Virus record (IMG/VR): IMGVR_UViG_3300044797_000034
Coordinates: 1 to 64,000 of that record
DNA from: a virus
Length of the DNA: 64,000 nucleotides
Strand: one strand, 5' to 3'
Shown here: in pieces, positions 9,064 to 19,639 of the stretch
Layout: the number at the start of each line of letters is the position of its first letter
Numbering within the stretch: position 1 is the stretch's first letter
The notes under the pieces: generated by a model
What the model saw: the letters and a program-made list of their open reading frames with translations, nothing else
Told to the model about the DNA's origin: nothing
Database searches by the model: none
Made by a program: the position numbers and the translations under genes

Positions 9064-10667
9064 TCACAGCAGAGGAAATACATCTAACCAGAAGTGAGTT
9101 TACAGAAGCACTTATCTGGTTGGACGGCAAACGTTTTTCTTTGGCCGACTTCCAAATGTTCAAGGCTATATATGACGGTGACTATCCAAAGATGTTACTT
9201 AAAACATCGAGGCAGGTCGGTAAAAGTACAACCGCCAGTAATTTCATAATTGCGGAATCTATAACCCGCCCGTTTCATAAAACACTATACATAGCTCCTA
9301 CGGCTGAACAAACCCATAAGTTTAGCTCACTTAGGGTAGGCAAGTCATTAGCATACTCACCGTTTCTCTCTAAGTATGTTATACAGGACCGTGTTCTAGT
9401 GCGTCTCTATAAGAATGGTTCCGAAAATTCATTTTCATACTGTTTGGATTCTGCAGACAGGATCAGAGGTATTAGCGCAGACCGTATCTTATTAGACGAG
9501 GTTCAAGACCTAATTTTACCTGAGGTAATGCCAGTTGCCGTAGAATGTATGCGGCAGAGTGATATGCAATTTCAGATTCTAGCCGGTACGCCTAAAACCT
9601 TCGATAACGCCATAGAGGATTATTGGTTAGACAGTAGTCAGACAGAGTGGGTTATGAAATGCTCTGGCTGTTCTAAATGGACTTTCGTAGATTCTGAAAA
9701 AGGCTTAAAGCCCCATGGCCCAGTCTGCGTAGGCTGTGGAACACTTTTAAATCCCAAGAATGGTCAATGGGTAGACATGAAATCTGGGAGCGATATGAAG
9801 GGTTTTCACATATCCCAACCTATAATGCCTAGAAATATACCTATTTGTTGGCCGGAATCCACAGATCCTAGCAGTAGATATGTTAAAGCGTTAATGCGTT
9901 GGAAAGAGATTATGTCCGCGTTAGAGGGGCCTAAGGCATACCCAATAGCCAAATTTAGAAACGAAATTTTGGGGGTTTCTGATAGCCAAGGTGTGCGCTT
10001 AATTGTACGTGAAGACCTTACAAAGCTTTGTACCGGCCATCCCTCTATGCCTATACGACCTGATCCAAGATTCAATGGCGACATTATCAAAGTTAGTATT
10101 GGCGCGGACTTCTCCGGTGGTGGGATTGACCAAGTATCTACTACAGCTATCGCCGTACTAGGACTTACTAAACAGCGTAAACTACGACTACTGTACTATC
10201 GTCTGTTTATCGGTGAGCACCCTATAAAAGAGTTAGCAGCTATACGTGAAGTACTAGCCATGTACCAGCCTGAATTGGTTGCGTGTGACGCTGGGGAGGG
10301 ACTTCTTCAAATAGAAGAACTCCGTAAGCAGATGAATTGGTATCATCGTATACAGAAGATTCGCTACGGAGCTGGCGGGGCGCACATCAAATGGAATGCT
10401 GAAAACGGCAGCTATTCAGTAAATAGAACTGCCGCTATTGATTCATTCATGATGGCGGTATTACGCGCAGAGTTTATCTTTCCCAATAACATAGAAGCCA
10501 TGACTCCAGCGTTCGATCACATTCTAGCAGAATTTACAGATGTTACGAACGCAGGACGAAAGATCTGGCAGCACAGCAAGAGCGATCCTGATGACTTTCT
10601 TCATGCGATCATCTACGCACGACTAGCTATGCAGATGGCCACTGGCGAAATAGACCTGACTAGCTAA
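9051..10667 (+). CDS. terL: terminase large subunit
   Basis: The DNA packaging motor: ATPase plus headful nuclease acting at the portal. The ATPase shows Walker A RQVGKST (residues 54-60, K58), Walker B ILLDEVQD (D149/E150) and the downstream AGTP coupling motif. Between ATPase and nuclease is a zinc-ribbon-like insert with two CxxC pairs (CSGC and CVGC). The RNase H-like nuclease shows GADFSGGG, ACDAGEG and a final DPDDFLHA. The length of 538 residues is usual. The start overlaps the end of the preceding HNH gene. It ends 8 bp from the convergent gene at 10676. Confidence 0.93.
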   Translation: MPAIVTAEEIHLTRSEFTEALIWLDGKRFSLADFQMFKAIYDGDYPKMLLKTSRQVGKSTTASNFIIAESITRPFHKTLYIAPTAEQTHKFSSLRVGKSLAYSPFLSKYVIQDRVLVRLYKNGSENSFSYCLDSADRIRGISADRILLDEVQDLILPEVMPVAVECMRQSDMQFQILAGTPKTFDNAIEDYWLDSSQTEWVMKCSGCSKWTFVDSEKGLKPHGPVCVGCGTLLNPKNGQWVDMKSGSDMKGFHISQPIMPRNIPICWPESTDPSSRYVKALMRWKEIMSALEGPKAYPIAKFRNEILGVSDSQGVRLIVREDLTKLCTGHPSMPIRPDPRFNGDIIKVSIGADFSGGGIDQVSTTAIAVLGLTKQRKLRLLYYRLFIGEHPIKELAAIREVLAMYQPELVACDAGEGLLQIEELRKQMNWYHRIQKIRYGAGGAHIKWNAENGSYSVNRTAAIDSFMMAVLRAEFIFPNNIEAMTPAFDHILAEFTDVTNAGRKIWQHSKSDPDDFLHAIIYARLAMQMATGEIDLTS

Positions 10668-10675
10668 AAATAAGG

Positions 10676-10870
10676 TTATTTCTCAGTTATCTCGTAGAGA
10701 AAATCTAAGTCACTCTGACTAAGGTGTAAGTCGTAAAATACGAACGCTACCTGTAGAGCTGCAGCTCGGAACAAATCAGCCGTAGATACACGATCTGCCC
10801 GCTCAGTTACCTGAGCGAACAGATCGGCAATGAACATTTTATCATCGTCTGAGTAATCCCTATGAAACAT
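10676..10870 (-). CDS. small hypothetical protein
   Basis: A 64-residue acidic protein of unknown function. It begins inside the last 11 bases of the DNA polymerase gene, so translation is probably coupled. It appears all-helical. It is the last gene of the leftward replication block, converging with TerL; the 8-bp gap holds no clear terminator. Confidence 0.6.
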   Translation of the reverse strand: MFHRDYSDDDKMFIADLFAQVTERADRVSTADLFRAAALQVAFVFYDLHLSQSDLDFLYEITEK

Positions 10871-13800
10871 TCTCTCCGGCTCCCTCCATTAATAAATCGT
10901 GCAGTATTTCTTCTTCACTGATTACATCAGTTTCTGACTCATGTCTGAGACCCGCTAAGTAGGTGTTAATTGATGATAGTTCCCCGTAGGAGGGTCCGAC
11001 GCCAATATCCCACTTAAACGCCACAGGAAGCCAAGGACAAAGCTTAGCTACCCGCTTTGTACCATACTCATTCATGAATTCAGGTAATTGGGAGACGTAC
11101 TCTTTCTTTATCTGGAAACCTAAAGAGTCATGCACAGTCAATAGCATACGTCCACCAAAGTCTGATTTTATCACAGGAGAAGCTTCGGTCAATACCCATA
11201 GTACGATATCACTAGAACTAGACTGAATCTTGAAATTCACGGCTTGACGTTCAGCACGCGAAATCATTTCCTTAGGAGCGTTCTTCATAGAGAAACGTCG
11301 CTTACGGCCAAAATATGTTTCCACCATCCCGAATGTACGCAATTCCCATTTAGTATGTTCGATGAAAGACGGGATGGACGGGAACATCTTGAATAGCAGG
11401 TTTATAATCGCTTTAGCTTGCTCTACTTCAATACCTACAATTTCCGCTATCTTTCGACTACCAGCTCCGAAAAGAATACCGAATACAACACGTTTGACGT
11501 TATCACGATGCTTCTTCAGGCGCTTACCGTAATCACGCATATCCGCTGTTTCACCCGTTTCAGCGAACTTGTCTCTATTAACGAAATCAGAATAATTCCA
11601 CGCGTGAGAATCATCTATGCCGATCTTGTCTAACAGACGCTTACGATCTTCGCCTGTTAGACCATTCGCTACAACATCAGGATTCAATATTTTTGAACTG
11701 AAGAAGCTATGCGCGTCTAAGCCATCGTTCAAAGCTTTTATCAGCTCTTCGTCACGAGAGTAAGCCGCAAACACTGAAATTTCAGCGCCACGAGCATCAG
11801 CATTAGCAAGTATGAAAGTAGAGTCGTCCGGGATAAACATCTTTTTACAGCTAACACCCTCGCGTTGTTCAGGGGTCGCAGTAGCATACCGGGGATCTTT
11901 CTTAGAGATACCGCCCATAGGGTTACCTGAGATGTTTTGCATGTTCAGGTCAGAACTAGAAAGTCGGCCCGTTGCAGTTCCGCTAAGGTGATAACTAGTA
12001 TGCAAGAATCCGTCATATTGTGAGAGTATCAAGCCGTTAGTTAAAAACGTATCCTTCGCTTTTGAAGCTTTACGTAACAACAATAGCGAATTGGCAAATT
12101 CACACTCATACGTATTAGACAGAACACCTAGTACCTTTTCCGTTGTTTGTATAGTTCCGTTAGACGTGTAACTGTTGCTCTTATACATGACCCGCTCACC
12201 GTTGAACTTCACACGGTCTGGATACTTTTCTGCCATCTTACGAGCATGTTCTTTATCTGTCGGAATATACCCTTCACCGCTATCAAATAGGAATCTAGCT
12301 ATCTGCCCGCCACTGCCTGTTTTGAATTCTTGCCCGGCTAGCTTATAGAGCGTATTGGTTTCATTCAATACCACATGCTCAAGTTTGTCGATGGCCCGTT
12401 TGATATGATCACGGTCTACCTTTATGCCACGGTATTCCATGCTAGCCAATTCGATAGAACGTGGCATATAGTACGTCTTAACTAAGTTAGATACGGGATT
12501 AGGTATAGTACACAAAGGACGTACGTTAAAGCTGCCTCCGCCGTTACGGTTGAGCATTTCCATTAATTTAGCAGTACGATTTTGCTCAGCTTTGTAAGAA
12601 TTATCCTCAGTTAACATACGTGTATTTTGCTGTATAGCTAATTGCCGTGTTACGTCAGCATCAACTGCAGCATAGAAAAGCTGTACGCCCTTGCCTGCGG
12701 CGTCCCACAAAGGGATATTTTCGAATCCGCCACTATCCTTCTGCTTGTCCTTCTTGGGTGCCTTGGCCTTGAAGTAACTGGCATACTGTAGTACGACTTC
12801 AGCTGCAGTTAAAAACTTAACGTCAATATCAGACGGCGGGGCTTCGATATAACTGTCCGCTTTAGTATCTTGCTGAAATACAGCCGCGTCCATTTGAAAC
12901 TGTAATTCTTCGTCAGTCGCTACGTAACCATTGTGTAGTCTATCATTAAGTTCAGCAGCCCTAGTTTGAATCTTAGTTACAGCCTTCAATGTCTTTTTAG
13001 TCGACATGTCCACGGGGTAAGTTAACCCTAGTCGATCAATCGTAGTATGTAGAGGCGTCCGGCCTATCGTAATTTTTTCTTTCAATTCCGCTATTCTAGA
13101 GGCAAGTTTAGTTGGATTGAAGTTAGGCCTAATATCTGTCTCAGCAATAGCCTTCTGAGCTACCTCTGGTACGCCAACGGCAACCTCAAGTTCCTTACTC
13201 TCTTTTTTAGCGCTGTCTAACTGTCGCTCCCCCTGCGCCTCAACCAGCATATTGTGTAGCTGGTCTTCGTATCCTGCATGCGTAGGCAAGAATTGCTTAA
13301 CTAAGTACTTTAAGCCGTACTGGCCTTTCTTATCCTCTTCAAGAGCATGCTCCGCTAACATTACGTCCCAGTAAACACGATTGACGTCAGTGCCCTTTTT
13401 CCAGAACACCTTTATATCGTACTTTACGTTAAAGAAGATCTTCTTCTTAGCGCAGTGCAATACGCGTAGTACATGAGGCCACGCTTCCTCAGGATCATAA
13501 GGAGTCTGAGCGTGCCACAACGGAATGGCACATGCTTTACCGGGCGCCCAAGCAATGGACACAATAGTCAGCTTCAAACCGTCTCTGTGAGGAAATAACG
13601 TATTCGTTTCGGTGTCGATAGATATAGCCCATTCTTCTGGAGCACAATTAGGAGCAGCATAGTTGATAATGTCTTCACAAAGCTTGGCAACTTCTTCAAT
13701 TGTCTTGGGGTATACATAACCAACCTCTAATTGTTCCTGTGTAAGACGTACCACCGGTTTATTTATAGCCAGCCGAAACGCACGTTCTACGTCTGCTAGC

Positions 13801-14456
13801 AAGGACGAAAATTTACCAGGAGCGCCCACAATAGACCGCATACTGCGAGATGCTACTATCTTCACCGGAAGATCATTTAGCATTGTGTCATATACCTGTC
13901 CCATAACTTCGTTTTCAGATGGAGCTGCTATCCCTAACGCCCGTAGCGCGGCAGTACCGTGGGCCACTATTACAAGTGGCCCTTTATTACCAGCAGCTGC
14001 CCGCGCGGTAGCGATACCCTCAATCTCACCCAAAAGATGACTGTGACACGACTCAATCATCTTTTTAGTGGCAGAATCAGCAGCGCAACGTACGGCATAC
14101 GTATAACGACATTCAATGCGCGAGTAAGTAATATCACGTTGTAATTGTGTGACGGCAGACATGACAATCTTGCCGGCAGTATCAGAGAACGTTATGTGCT
14201 CCGGTTCTCTATCAGAACGTACAAGTGTTAATCGAGGAACTAGGGGTGCATCTCCTACAAAAAGAATATCACAATTTTCATGTCCTAGTGGGTTAGGAAA
14301 GTAGTGTTTATCTTTGAAAGCAGGGCAGCTTCTACAAGCTGCCGTACCCAATTTGCTCTCATGTCTACTGCAAATTCCACAAGAAAAGTCTGGGGGAGGC
14401 TCAGGGAAGGTTGTCGTCGGCATTTGTTTTGGTACGTCTTTCAGGTACCCCGTCAT
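10860..14456 (-). CDS. family A DNA polymerase with 3'-5' exonuclease and uracil-DNA-glycosylase-like N-terminal domain
   Basis: The replicative polymerase, 1198 residues. Residues about 20-235 resemble family 4/5 uracil-DNA glycosylases (cysteines CGIC and CRSC, VGDAP, then IVAHGTAA), but the usual motif-II His-Pro is replaced by ASRSMRS, so base excision may be lost. A proofreading exonuclease follows (D281/E283 in DTE, later YAAVD). The polymerase domain has motif A with D887, an O-helix KRVVFGILFG (Phe where Tyr is usual) and motif C VHDS with D1110 (usual HDE). Known precedent: the SPO1 polymerase also carries such an N-terminal domain. The gene begins within the end of the primase-helicase gene; a later Met at 14423 is an alternative start. 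Confidence 0.93.
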   Translation of the reverse strand: MTGYLKDVPKQMPTTTFPEPPPDFSCGICSRHESKLGTAACRSCPAFKDKHYFPNPLGHENCDILFVGDAPLVPRLTLVRSDREPEHITFSDTAGKIVMSAVTQLQRDITYSRIECRYTYAVRCAADSATKKMIESCHSHLLGEIEGIATARAAAGNKGPLVIVAHGTAALRALGIAAPSENEVMGQVYDTMLNDLPVKIVASRSMRSIVGAPGKFSSLLADVERAFRLAINKPVVRLTQEQLEVGYVYPKTIEEVAKLCEDIINYAAPNCAPEEWAISIDTETNTLFPHRDGLKLTIVSIAWAPGKACAIPLWHAQTPYDPEEAWPHVLRVLHCAKKKIFFNVKYDIKVFWKKGTDVNRVYWDVMLAEHALEEDKKGQYGLKYLVKQFLPTHAGYEDQLHNMLVEAQGERQLDSAKKESKELEVAVGVPEVAQKAIAETDIRPNFNPTKLASRIAELKEKITIGRTPLHTTIDRLGLTYPVDMSTKKTLKAVTKIQTRAAELNDRLHNGYVATDEELQFQMDAAVFQQDTKADSYIEAPPSDIDVKFLTAAEVVLQYASYFKAKAPKKDKQKDSGGFENIPLWDAAGKGVQLFYAAVDADVTRQLAIQQNTRMLTEDNSYKAEQNRTAKLMEMLNRNGGGSFNVRPLCTIPNPVSNLVKTYYMPRSIELASMEYRGIKVDRDHIKRAIDKLEHVVLNETNTLYKLAGQEFKTGSGGQIARFLFDSGEGYIPTDKEHARKMAEKYPDRVKFNGERVMYKSNSYTSNGTIQTTEKVLGVLSNTYECEFANSLLLLRKASKAKDTFLTNGLILSQYDGFLHTSYHLSGTATGRLSSSDLNMQNISGNPMGGISKKDPRYATATPEQREGVSCKKMFIPDDSTFILANADARGAEISVFAAYSRDEELIKALNDGLDAHSFFSSKILNPDVVANGLTGEDRKRLLDKIGIDDSHAWNYSDFVNRDKFAETGETADMRDYGKRLKKHRDNVKRVVFGILFGAGSRKIAEIVGIEVEQAKAIINLLFKMFPSIPSFIEHTKWELRTFGMVETYFGRKRRFSMKNAPKEMISRAERQAVNFKIQSSSSDIVLWVLTEASPVIKSDFGGRMLLTVHDSLGFQIKKEYVSQLPEFMNEYGTKRVAKLCPWLPVAFKWDIGVGPSYGELSSINTYLAGLRHESETDVISEEEILHDLLMEGAGENVS

Positions 14457-17400
14457 CTGCAGTAGCTTCTATAGCTGATTGCGCCACTGCTACAGTAGAT
14501 GGAGTACGGTTTAGGTTTGCATCGTTCAAGAATTCTTCGAGATTCAATACAGAGACGTCAGATTTTTTTACACCATGGATTAGGCCTTGGACGTGGGGCC
14601 ATACGCCTAGTTTCTCATAATCATCAGTGCGAATAGAACGGGGATATCGGTCAAAACTTTCCTTCAATGTTCTATGGGGCACATTGGCATATGCAGGCCA
14701 TGGGTGCAGTAAAGACGTCTGTGCCGTGATCCAATGTATTACACCGATCTTCAGTTCTGGCAAGAAGTAAAAGCCACAACCACTACGATTTATCTCACTC
14801 CATGTTGACACATCGGCTAGAAGGGTAGTTATAGAAACACGAGCACCGCCTCTACCACCATCATTAACGAGTACGTTACTTGTAAACATTACATGGTCGT
14901 ATAGAAGTTGGCTGGTGGTTTCCTTTGAAACAGCATCAAACTTCTGCTTCCGTGCAGTGCAACAATCACGTATAAACGCGCGCCAATCATCTCCTATTAA
15001 AGCTGCTATAGTAGCTGCAGGTACGAAATTCCGAAGCGTTCTATTGTCTACGTTAAAAGGTACCACTTTGTTGGTAAGTAATTCGCGTTCGATTTCTTTG
15101 CTTAAATGCCGTAGTCTGGGTATGTAACGTAGAAGACCAAGAGTTACCGCTCGTCTAATTACGTGGTACTGTTCAATTTGCATATTGCCGAGGATTCCTT
15201 GCTTTACGTCAGCATGGCCCTCGATCTTATCCATTTCAATTTCGTAACGTCGGTTAGAGTCTTGGGCTTTAGAGGGAGATTTGATCGCCGCTGTGAAAAT
15301 GAATGAACGGAGATTATATGACCGTACAGTACCCTCTTTAGTAGCACGAGTAATAGCAGTAGGTTCATCGTTGATAATTTGTCGAAGCATGTCATTGATA
15401 TCAGCGACTTGCTTTGCCTTATGTGTGGTGTCGCGTTCATCTTCATATTCGTCGAAGGCAATAGCGAGCGTAGTATTGTTACACTTTTGGTAAACAGATG
15501 CCTGTGTGAAGTTAGAAAAAGAAACGCTTTGCTCAAGTAACTGTAGTGCCTTGGATGAATGTCCTGCAAAGACATTCAAGATAGTCGTCTTACCAGAGTG
15601 AGTATCGCCCAAGAATGACACTAGAACCATTGACTGAAAGGCACGCGATACGCCGGCTGCGAATAAGTGGTAAGACAAAAACTGGGCGTCTAAGCGTTGG
15701 TGCTTGAAATTCCAATGGGTATTGAAGAGATCATATATAGTACGTACCGACGCTGTGATATCAATGTCATTGCCATCGTTCAGATCCGCTACAGAACGAA
15801 TCTCCCTTGACCAAGATTCAACAGGAGATTCGAACCCTACGTTAAATAAGAAATTACCGTCGGACGGTCCTGGTAATTTCTTCCATACGGCCGGAGGAGC
15901 CTTCTCAATGAGTTCTATCTCCGGTTCATACTCACATTTATAGACTGACGGACCGTTGACTATGTAGACAACGGTTCTGTCTGATGAGTCTTGTATTACG
16001 TGTACGCCTTGACCAAGTTCCGTGCAAAATTTTCTGTCCATTATTCCCTCGTATAGATGTTGTAGTGCGATCTTTAGGTAGCCACAAATGTCTTTGTAAG
16101 TGTTCTTGATTGTCTGTAATACCGGGCTGTCTTCCATACCTTCCGGTGGAGCAAGAAAGCCAGGTAGACCAATAGATGATTGAAAAAATTCATATATAGG
16201 ACCGTATATACCGGCCAACTGAATAGCCGCTGCCTCACCATCATGCATCGGCAGTTTTACGACACGATCCTTCTCTCGACTGAAAAGCAATAGATACGAG
16301 TTACGATTATCCTCTTCTTTACAGACAATATGACAGTCGCGCTTCAGGGTCTCAGCTATACGAAGAATAAATGATTCCTCTGTATCCTGACGCTTGAGAA
16401 TCTCCTGCTGAACTACACCTGAGTTGATATCGAATGCTTTAGAAATGTCCTTGATGTACTGTTGTTGTAATGCTGGATGCCGTACATACTTACCAAAATC
16501 ACTGGCAATGCGTGTTTTCTCACGTACGTCCGTTTGATCATCAAGTAAGTGGTACGCAGCCATAGCGTATTCACGTGCCCACGTATCTATAGTAACTAAA
16601 TTAGCTGGAGTCTCTATTACGGCTTTGTATACCGCATCAAAGCCTTGTACTTGAATAGCGTCGTCTGGATCTTTAACGCCTACTGTACGCAGTATCGGCC
16701 ATGCGTTGAAGATACGTACGTCTAATTCAAAGGCGGTCGCCAAACGACCCTTGATGTAATCGTTACCGTTACCTGTAAGTGGATCATCGGCAAATAAAAT
16801 GATCTTGTTGAAACCGGCGCTGACCAGGTCATCAAGATCATTTTTAGAGCCTCCTGTAGCCATGACAAGAGGTTCTGTTCGTCCCGCGTGGACAAGTCCT
16901 TCCAGGAATGAAATGCAGTCATTTTCACCTTCGACAACTACAGGCGTCATACTACGAAGATCACCAGCACTATACAACGAGAAAGGACGATACAAACCAA
17001 AGAATCCTACGCGCTCGTTGTCGTCGAACGCTTCAGTAACAAAAATGTCCTTATGGCCGTGCGGCTTTCGAAGGACTATACGGCCTGGGATGTTATGAGA
17101 GTGCCCACTAAAAAAGCACACGGAGTACACCCAAGAAATATCGATCCTATCTATGATCTCGTGAGCGCGTCTTGAAACTGCTTCAGCGCGTGTACTAGGA
17201 ATCATCATACGGCCAGCAATACGATTACGTTCAAGTAGTTCTGCAAGGCGATTGCTAACTAGATGCTTAAGAACATTGGGAGACGGTAACACGCCATAAG
17301 GAAATTTGTTAACTAAGCCAGGGTCATGCTTACGTTCCTCGAATAGCCATACGAGCGTAGGCGTTACACTTTCTAGTACGCTGGTACTATAGTTCGTAGG

Positions 17401-17862
17401 GTCGCTTGTCTCACCGGACTTCCAATAAAGGATCATGTCCTGCAAAAATTTGTTACAGGCAGCCATAAGAATAGACATGGCCATTCGGTGAGTGTCTAGC
17501 TTATCTAACTGCTCAGATTGCTTACCGTTGAATATACGAACGTTAGTTTGATCCTGTACGGCCTTAGCACTGTCTGAGTAAGACCATCCTAGTGCATCCT
17601 GTAGGAACTGTAGGAGATCTCTTTCATGATAAAGACAACCGTAGCAGTGTATAGTGTTACTGATTACATCGAAATCAAGAGAAGGCGTGGAGTCGCCATG
17701 AATCGGGCAGCACATGCGGATTGCAGTGTTACCACGAGACTTTGGGTTCTGAGTTGTAAAATGACGTTGTAGAAAAGTTAGAAGTGATGGTTGTCCAATG
17801 AGCGATAATAATTTTGTAGTTTGTGCACGTGATGCGCCTTCGTTTGATTTCTTCTTAGCCAT
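14401..17862 (-). CDS. primase-helicase
   Basis: A 1153-residue bifunctional replication protein. The N-terminus has a zinc-binding primase domain (C-x2-H in CCPIH, then CYGC) at about 45-85. A TOPRIM domain follows, with VVEGENDC and LFADD near 315-370. The C-terminal NTPase has Walker A GDTHSGKT (K758) and Walker B AIAFDEYED, then an arginine-bearing motif, resembling superfamily-3/D5-type helicases. Priming and unwinding at the fork are therefore probably joined in one chain. It overlaps the polymerase start by 56 nt and lies 9 nt from the nuclease gene upstream, indicating one replication operon. Confidence 0.88.
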   Translation of the reverse strand: MAKKKSNEGASRAQTTKLLSLIGQPSLLTFLQRHFTTQNPKSRGNTAIRMCCPIHGDSTPSLDFDVISNTIHCYGCLYHERDLLQFLQDALGWSYSDSAKAVQDQTNVRIFNGKQSEQLDKLDTHRMAMSILMAACNKFLQDMILYWKSGETSDPTNYSTSVLESVTPTLVWLFEERKHDPGLVNKFPYGVLPSPNVLKHLVSNRLAELLERNRIAGRMMIPSTRAEAVSRRAHEIIDRIDISWVYSVCFFSGHSHNIPGRIVLRKPHGHKDIFVTEAFDDNERVGFFGLYRPFSLYSAGDLRSMTPVVVEGENDCISFLEGLVHAGRTEPLVMATGGSKNDLDDLVSAGFNKIILFADDPLTGNGNDYIKGRLATAFELDVRIFNAWPILRTVGVKDPDDAIQVQGFDAVYKAVIETPANLVTIDTWAREYAMAAYHLLDDQTDVREKTRIASDFGKYVRHPALQQQYIKDISKAFDINSGVVQQEILKRQDTEESFILRIAETLKRDCHIVCKEEDNRNSYLLLFSREKDRVVKLPMHDGEAAAIQLAGIYGPIYEFFQSSIGLPGFLAPPEGMEDSPVLQTIKNTYKDICGYLKIALQHLYEGIMDRKFCTELGQGVHVIQDSSDRTVVYIVNGPSVYKCEYEPEIELIEKAPPAVWKKLPGPSDGNFLFNVGFESPVESWSREIRSVADLNDGNDIDITASVRTIYDLFNTHWNFKHQRLDAQFLSYHLFAAGVSRAFQSMVLVSFLGDTHSGKTTILNVFAGHSSKALQLLEQSVSFSNFTQASVYQKCNNTTLAIAFDEYEDERDTTHKAKQVADINDMLRQIINDEPTAITRATKEGTVRSYNLRSFIFTAAIKSPSKAQDSNRRYEIEMDKIEGHADVKQGILGNMQIEQYHVIRRAVTLGLLRYIPRLRHLSKEIERELLTNKVVPFNVDNRTLRNFVPAATIAALIGDDWRAFIRDCCTARKQKFDAVSKETTSQLLYDHVMFTSNVLVNDGGRGGARVSITTLLADVSTWSEINRSGCGFYFLPELKIGVIHWITAQTSLLHPWPAYANVPHRTLKESFDRYPRSIRTDDYEKLGVWPHVQGLIHGVKKSDVSVLNLEEFLNDANLNRTPSTVAVAQSAIEATADDGVPERRTKTNADDNLP

Positions 17863-17871
17863 TGGGTGGAT

Positions 17872-18726
17872 CTAGAGGTTAGTACTCGTCGGAGCAATTG
17901 GCAAGCGTTTCTTCTTTTTTAGATACGAAATTCCTTCGTCGCAATCAGGGTCCTTCAGGTAGCTACACCAGCTGCAAAGCACACTAGGGATAGCGGGTGC
18001 TATACCTGCCTCTACTTGCTCTAAACGACCAGTGAGACTGTTCAAATGTTTCACCATCCACGGACGTAGTTCACTTTGAATCTTGTCCCGCGAAATGACT
18101 TGCATTCTAGACAATTCAGGTTCGCCTACATAATGGATTATACACTGCACGCCTTTTATATCTGAGTTAACCTCAGATAATACGGCATACGTATACATCT
18201 GTGAGTAGTGGAAACTTATGTCCTTTGGCTTCCCGGTCTTGTGATCAAAGGCAAGTAAGATGTTGTCATTGGTCAACACACTTAGGTCTACAATGCCCCG
18301 CATGAAGGCATTCGGAGATTTGTAATCGCACGGAGTGAAATTAGACAACATTGCCAGCTTATTTTCAACCAGCAATTGTTTTACGCCGTGCTTTAACTTG
18401 AAGCTGCGTATACGTTCGATAAACGATACACAGCCAACCATGAACGTTGTTGCCTCCAAGAAATCTTCCTGTAGCAAGCTGTCTTTATTAGCGGCTTCTT
18501 CCAACCGAGCTAAAAGAAACGGCTCATCACAATTATCATTCAACAGCCCGCGCTCTAATACATAATGAACCGCGGTCCCCACCTTACCTGTCTTAGCTGA
18601 AATCCCTTTTTCTGCCTTGTCTATATATTGACGTACGTAGTTACGAGGACAGCGCTCTAATGTACCAGCTTTGCTAGTAGACCAAGGCGCGTACTTTAGT
18701 ACGATCTCAGAAAAGAATTCAGTCAT
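17872..18726 (-). CDS. RecB/Cas4-like PD-(D/E)XK exonuclease
   Basis: A 284-residue nuclease expected to trim DNA ends in recombination-dependent replication or host DNA breakdown. The family's opening is present (ERCPRNY, C at about residue 26), then His in TAVHYVLERG, Asp in GIVDLS, the catalytic FDHKTGK and the QMYTYA helix. The tail C-x2-C-x6-C (CSWC then C) together with the N-terminal Cys could ligate a 4Fe-4S cluster as in Cas4 and AddB. The start overlaps the upstream HNH gene by 8 nt. A second, divergent nuclease of this class lies at 23379. Confidence 0.85.
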   Translation of the reverse strand: MTEFFSEIVLKYAPWSTSKAGTLERCPRNYVRQYIDKAEKGISAKTGKVGTAVHYVLERGLLNDNCDEPFLLARLEEAANKDSLLQEDFLEATTFMVGCVSFIERIRSFKLKHGVKQLLVENKLAMLSNFTPCDYKSPNAFMRGIVDLSVLTNDNILLAFDHKTGKPKDISFHYSQMYTYAVLSEVNSDIKGVQCIIHYVGEPELSRMQVISRDKIQSELRPWMVKHLNSLTGRLEQVEAGIAPAIPSVLCSWCSYLKDPDCDEGISYLKKKKRLPIAPTSTNL

Positions 18727-19600
18727 TTGAATGCCTTTTTATATAGTCAGCTATCATTTCGTGGTCCTCCGCCGTCCCTGTATGTTTTACAGTGTTACAG
18801 CCATTACATATAACACTTATATTACCGGAGACGTATCCTTTTTCTGGAAGTCGCTTATCCAATGACGGCGACGCCATTACATCTTTGTGCCCGTTTCCTG
18901 TAACGTAATTGATTACATTATTACAGCAAGGACAGCGCATTGGCAATGCAAGGACCAACGATTTACAAGCCAATTTATCAAATGGTAATTTGTAGAGCGT
19001 TGCCCTACGTTTAGCAGCACTAACGGCCCCATTTAACCTATTTAGTGGGACTGTATGGTTAAGCTCAAAGCTTATTGGTGACCCTGTTCGTATGTATGAG
19101 GCTATTCCTAAATGTATCATCGCTCCACCAATAGACTTTATAGTATTACACCGGTTACACACAATTGCTACGTTATAGGGGATATAACCTTTATTGTTGT
19201 CAATTCTATCTAGTGTTGGAGACAGATCGCGTACATACTTGTACCCTACTGTATAATCTAGTTCTCTATTGCAACAGGCGCAAAGCAAATAGTTACTTAA
19301 GATCAATAGTTCGTATATTGTATCGTCAAAAGCGAGTTTCTTTTTTAGTGCGCGTCGTCTCGCATGCGATACCATCTTGCTAATTCTATTAACAGGTAGT
19401 TGTAGTCTATTCTGCGCTCTATTGCATATATCTTTTCTATGTGTTTCTCTGTAATGCTTCTGATACGATGCCATAGCTAATAGCATTTTCTTAGAATTAC
19501 GAGCATAATAGAATCGCATATATGCGGCTTTATATGCTCGTTTTTCGAATAACGTTAGAAACATAGTATTGACTATTGCGGTGCCACTAATTCTATTCAT
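18719..19600 (-). CDS. HNH-type homing endonuclease with two nuclease units
   Basis: A 293-residue protein with two copies of the unit seen at 607, 8578 and 28464: C-x2-C (CACC; CPCC), SPTLDR or SPSLDK, GY, Asn, then C-x2-C-N (CNRCN; CNGCN). A basic N-terminus precedes them. It sits between the possible DNA-binding protein and the RecB-like nuclease, overlapping the latter's start by 8 nt, and so looks like an insertion into the replication operon. No good ribosome site is seen for the ATG at 19600; a later Met at 19564 is possible. Confidence 0.8.
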   Translation of the reverse strand: MNRISGTAIVNTMFLTLFEKRAYKAAYMRFYYARNSKKMLLAMASYQKHYRETHRKDICNRAQNRLQLPVNRISKMVSHARRRALKKKLAFDDTIYELLILSNYLLCACCNRELDYTVGYKYVRDLSPTLDRIDNNKGYIPYNVAIVCNRCNTIKSIGGAMIHLGIASYIRTGSPISFELNHTVPLNRLNGAVSAAKRRATLYKLPFDKLACKSLVLALPMRCPCCNNVINYVTGNGHKDVMASPSLDKRLPEKGYVSGNISVICNGCNTVKHTGTAEDHEMIADYIKRHSND

Positions 19601-19639
19601 GAATTAGTTTATGTCTGGCTAACACCGCTATAGATTTTC

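Noticed and set aside
15204-15575. 123-codon frame inside the primase-helicase gene
   Set aside because: Same strand, different frame, wholly inside a long gene with clear NTPase motifs; no ribosome site or domain.
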